Part shown: positions 61,298 to 64,000 of the stretch, piece after piece
Position numbering within the stretch: position 1 is the first letter of the stretch
Layout of the letters: every line of letters begins with the position of its first letter
Assembly: GCA_020055645.1 (NCBI GenBank)
Contig: CM034546.1
Span: 118,036,375 to 118,100,374 of the forward strand
Direction: 5' to 3'
Source: Tomocerus qinae
Taxonomy: Eukaryota; Arthropoda; Collembola; Entomobryomorpha; Tomoceridae
DNA: 64,000 bases
Notes under the pieces: model-generated
Seen by the model: only the letters and a program-made list of their open reading frames with translations
Told to the model about the DNA's origin: nothing
The model's database searches: none
Position numbers and translations under genes: made by a program

Positions 61298-61813
61298 TTA
61301 ATGAAGGATAAATGGATGTTTCTGATTGAAGTGAACTACTATTTTTGATTTTAGACGTGTCTTTCTGTTCTTCTGAAACATCTTGGCCCTGTGGGCTACT
61401 GTTGCACCACTGACTGTGGCGATTATCAGCAAGTGAAAATGAAGCTTCATTGCTACTTGAACATTCCTAACGTTTACATCCGACTCCAGTAGATTCTTTG
61501 CATGTAATTTTTTGTTAGATTGTAGGTATGATGATTTTTGATAGTTTCGGTTTTGCGTCGGAATGGTGACAGTATGGGAGATATTTTGAATAGTGTCTCC
61601 TTGTTTGACTGCTGTAGCTGTTGGGAAGGTAGCCTCGACCGTTTTCTGTGGGATTGTTTTAGAGAAATTGAGAACCTCCTCGAATCGATACCATTTTGTT
61701 GTACTTGCAATAGTTGTAATGTTAGGCATTTTTCTTTTGAAAGGAAAAAATTCAGTGTGTGTAATGTTTGCTGTTAGATCTGCTGATAGTGAAATAGACA
61801 TCGAATTAGCCAT
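61298..61813 (-). CDS. Second ORF of LTR element (171 aa), unknown
   Basis: Starts MANSMSISLSADLTA; Thr/Asn/Lys-rich, with no recognised domain. It contains IATVSGATVAH near the C-terminus, the same peptide motif repeated in the zinc-knuckle ORF about 1.2 kb downstream, so both belong to the same element and possibly to one ancestral gag. No Cys/His motif. It may be chance-open in part. Confidence 0.4.
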   Translation of the reverse strand: MANSMSISLSADLTANITHTEFFPFKRKMPNITTIASTTKWYRFEEVLNFSKTIPQKTVEATFPTATAVKQGDTIQNISHTVTIPTQNRNYQKSSYLQSNKKLHAKNLLESDVNVRNVQVAMKLHFHLLIIATVSGATVAHRAKMFQKNRKTRLKSKIVVHFNQKHPFILH

Positions 61814-62164
61814 TGAAGGTTATTGCCTCAAAGTCGGACAGTAAGGATAAGAAGTTGATGTAGTCTTTATCTCGATTTGCTGCAGTAGTAGTACTTGGTC
61901 TCAAATTATGTAGTCATAGGGAAAAGACGTCTTCATGAATAAAGTTTTAGGTAATTAGGCCGTTTGAATAATTGTCCACCAGTAACTCTGGCGATAGTAC
62001 GTAATTACTATAGAACTGGAAAGGTTAGGCTGAGCTCAAGAATGTAAAATTTTATTTTCTCACAGAATGTGATAATGTAAGTTATAGCTAGGTCGAAAGC
62101 AACTTGAAATAGTAAGGTTTAGATTTGAATACTTAGTAATTATTATTAGTGTAATGTATAAATC

Positions 62165-62460
62165 AAATAAGGTTGAAGATTGAATAACGTCTGTGAGCAC
62201 CATTTACTATGGCAGTAAATTTTTCCATGTGTGGTAAATTATTGAATTGATAAAATGAAATGAAATTTGAATATTGTAAGTACCATTTGCTATGGCGGTA
62301 AGTAAATGTAAATGAAATATACTACATCAATCAAATAAGAAAGGTTTGAATAATGTCAGTACTATTTACTATAGCAGTAAAATGTTATTAGTGTAATGTA
62401 CTAATATAATCAAAGAAGTAAAACTTGAATAATGTCTGCACCATTTACTATGGCTGTGAC
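62165..62460. repeat. ~80-bp-period tandem repeat in LTR element
   Basis: Four diverged units with cores near 62197, 62280, 62359 and 62438. Each joins TTGAATAATGTCTG to a GCACCATTTACTATGGCAGT core, followed by an AT-rich filler. Confidence 0.75.
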
Positions 62461-63109
62461 TATACGGTCATGTAAATGTTTGACTGCTTTTTGAGTGAGA
62501 TCAAATTCATAGGTTTGTTAGGAAATTATGAGGTTGAGCGTGTTGGAGTAGGAGCGGAGGAGACTAGGAGTTTGAAATGATTTGAATATAGCCGTCGTGG
62601 CTTTGTAAATTTAATTTGATTAGGAATGTACTGTGTTCCTCGACTGACTGTCGTTCAGAATTAACGCAATCTGGCGCCACGGGCGCAGTATAATGTTGTT
62701 ATAAATAATAATGACAAACGAGAAGATTGAATTGCATAGCACCGTATAATAATAATAGATTGCATTCACCAATAATAATATCAAAAAGTATTGTGTAGGT
62801 ATTACTAAAATAAGTTTATTATATTATTTTGTACCTGGTAGGTTATTACGTACTTGATTCCCAAATTTTGCTTGCCTTTAATCATAAGTGTAGTTAGTTT
62901 TCTTCGTTTAAAATTACACTGGTACTGCTGACTGAAGCTAAATACAGCTGCACAGTACCTGAAAATTTCCAGTATAATTAGTATTTTGTTTTGAAATATT
63001 AGTACCAATTAGTTCGCTCAATTAGATGAAAGTATTCAAAATTATAAATTTCATAATAGTATATATAATAAAATAATTGTATCCCTGTTAGACTCAGTCT
63101 CGGTAGTTC

Positions 63110-63127
63110 ATCCACGTTTGGGCGACA
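63110..63127 (-). other. Candidate primer binding site, tRNA-Lys-like
   Basis: On the minus strand, two bases after the 5' LTR, TGTCGCCCAAACGTGGATG resembles the complement of a tRNA-Lys 3' end, but with a mismatch at the third base and one extra A. Identity is tentative. Confidence 0.4.
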
Positions 63128-63129
63128 AT

Positions 63130-63630
63130 TGAAGTGTTATGGGTTACACCTTTAGCCTGTAACCTGTAACACGTTCTATTATTATTATTATTATGTAATG
63201 ATGTGACATGACTCGACCCAACTCTATCTTATTATGTTATTATTGTGTATGAGTATGCTTTGACCCGATACTTTACCTTACCCTACTCTGCTTTCCGAGT
63301 CCCTGCCAATGAGATGTCCGAAGTGGCACAGGTAAATGTAGATGTATAAGAGTTGCACTTTTATTATATTCAGAATTAATTAAGACAATAGACCAATTGA
63401 AGAAATAAAGATGAATAGTGAAGGTGTAGGTGTACTCGTCGCTTCTTCCCACCTTGCTCCCATTCCTCGCTGCTACTCCAACAACTACTGATCTGCACAC
63501 ACTCAGGTCTGCAGGTTTTCCTCGTTCTTCCACGGCAAGGTGATCTGAATTGTTTGGTGCCGGGGCTTGAGGTACAGTTTAGTTAGCATTTGCCCTGTGC
63601 AATGTAGAAGATGGCTCTGAGTGCACTTCA
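63130..63630 (-). repeat. 5' LTR of minus-strand element
   Basis: 501 bp, plus-strand ends TGAAGTGTTATGG and GTGCACTTCA, followed by the target duplication TGAT. Confidence 0.93.
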
Positions 63631-63634
63631 TGAT

Positions 63635-64000
63635 GTTGTGATTTTAATATGTTAGCTGCTTATGTACCATGTACCTAGATACGCTACTCCGTTTTGAAGA
63701 TTATCTTTGTCACATTACAATTTACAATCACTTATAATTTATAATGTTCACAAAGGCCAACACAATGAGTTTTTGATACATATAATAACTGTCGGTGCGG
63801 TGATCACATTTAGTTTCAGTCACGTATTTATTTACACTTGCCAGTGCTGAAAAATTGATACTACTTGAAAGAGATGGTCATCATTATGGAATTACGATAA
63901 TACCGAAACTTAAATAAGATGAAAAAACAGGAGTTACATTTATAGTTTGTGACACATGGCACAATTCTGTCTGGCTCTATCTGTACAACCATTGTTTAGG
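63635..64000. other. Right-hand flank
   Basis: No feature seen to the end of the window. Confidence 0.5.

Larger units (their letters stand above)
59028..63630 (-). mobile_element. Non-autonomous LTR retrotransposon with gag-like ORF only
   Basis: 4603 bp on the minus strand. Two 501-bp LTRs with ends TGAAGTG...CACTTCA are flanked by the 4-bp target duplication TGAT (59024-59027 and 63631-63634). The gag-like ORF and the purine tract place the 5' LTR at the right. The inside shows a CCHC zinc knuckle protein and a second ORF but no protease, RT, RNase H or integrase, so it must use the enzymes of another element. A 4-bp target duplication and a Lys-like primer site suggest a Gypsy-type relative (inference). 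The interior is full of short repeats (listed separately). Confidence 0.9.

Noticed and set aside
1-64000. tRNA and rRNA genes
   Set aside because: No cloverleaf with T-arm consensus or rRNA-like block was found by eye; the tRNA matches seen are retroelement primer sites.

Overview
This window is AT-rich animal nuclear DNA. Spliced genes with GT-AG introns, a talin head, a TNF-receptor-like membrane protein and a BEL/Pao retrotransposon together point to a metazoan, probably a protostome invertebrate; I cannot name the species. All host genes I could build lie on the minus strand, and most of the window is intergenic or intronic with no readable content.

Layout. (1) 1-8.4 kb: no gene seen. 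(2) 8.4-16.8 kb: a tandem trio of small four-exon genes (88, 95 and 92 aa) with the same intron phases, a shared HWWYDS/AGVRNS-like box and an almost invariant C-terminus ending NMVHLCDFATP. I do not recognise the family. (3) 17.39-23.76 kb: a complete BEL/Pao LTR retrotransposon with 483-bp LTRs that look identical, a TAATC target duplication and a tRNA-Trp primer site, but a gag-pol frame broken about nine times. (4) 27.1-31.1 kb: an eight-exon gene for a 446-aa single-pass receptor with a signal peptide, a 10-cysteine TNFR-like domain, one membrane segment and a disordered tail carrying a TRAF6-type motif and a DSGxxS degron-like motif. (5) 32.1-34 kb: three different minisatellites side by side. 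(6) 46.7-49.4 kb: an exon or ORF with perfect 15-bp repeats coding PAPAE, plus two possible exons of another gene. (7) 47.7, 48.3 and 52.8-53.6 kb: a hAT-type MITE and two foldback elements. (8) 55.8-58.0 kb: an intron-containing talin head pseudogene with a nonsense codon, two frameshifts and a repeat insertion, bracketed by diverged direct repeats. (9) 59.03-63.63 kb: a non-autonomous LTR element on the minus strand (501-bp LTRs differing at one base, TGAT target duplication) with a CCHC gag-like ORF and no visible polymerase. Its interior carries a ~35-bp-period array, an ~80-bp-period array and a motif dispersed along its length.

The receptor would act at the cell surface, and its tail motifs suggest TRAF signalling and ubiquitin-dependent turnover. 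Nothing links the trio to the receptor beyond shared strand and neighbourhood. Because the receptor (1341 coding bases) and the trio (834) read without a frameshift, I think the lesions in the talin copy and the BEL element are probably real rather than assembly error.
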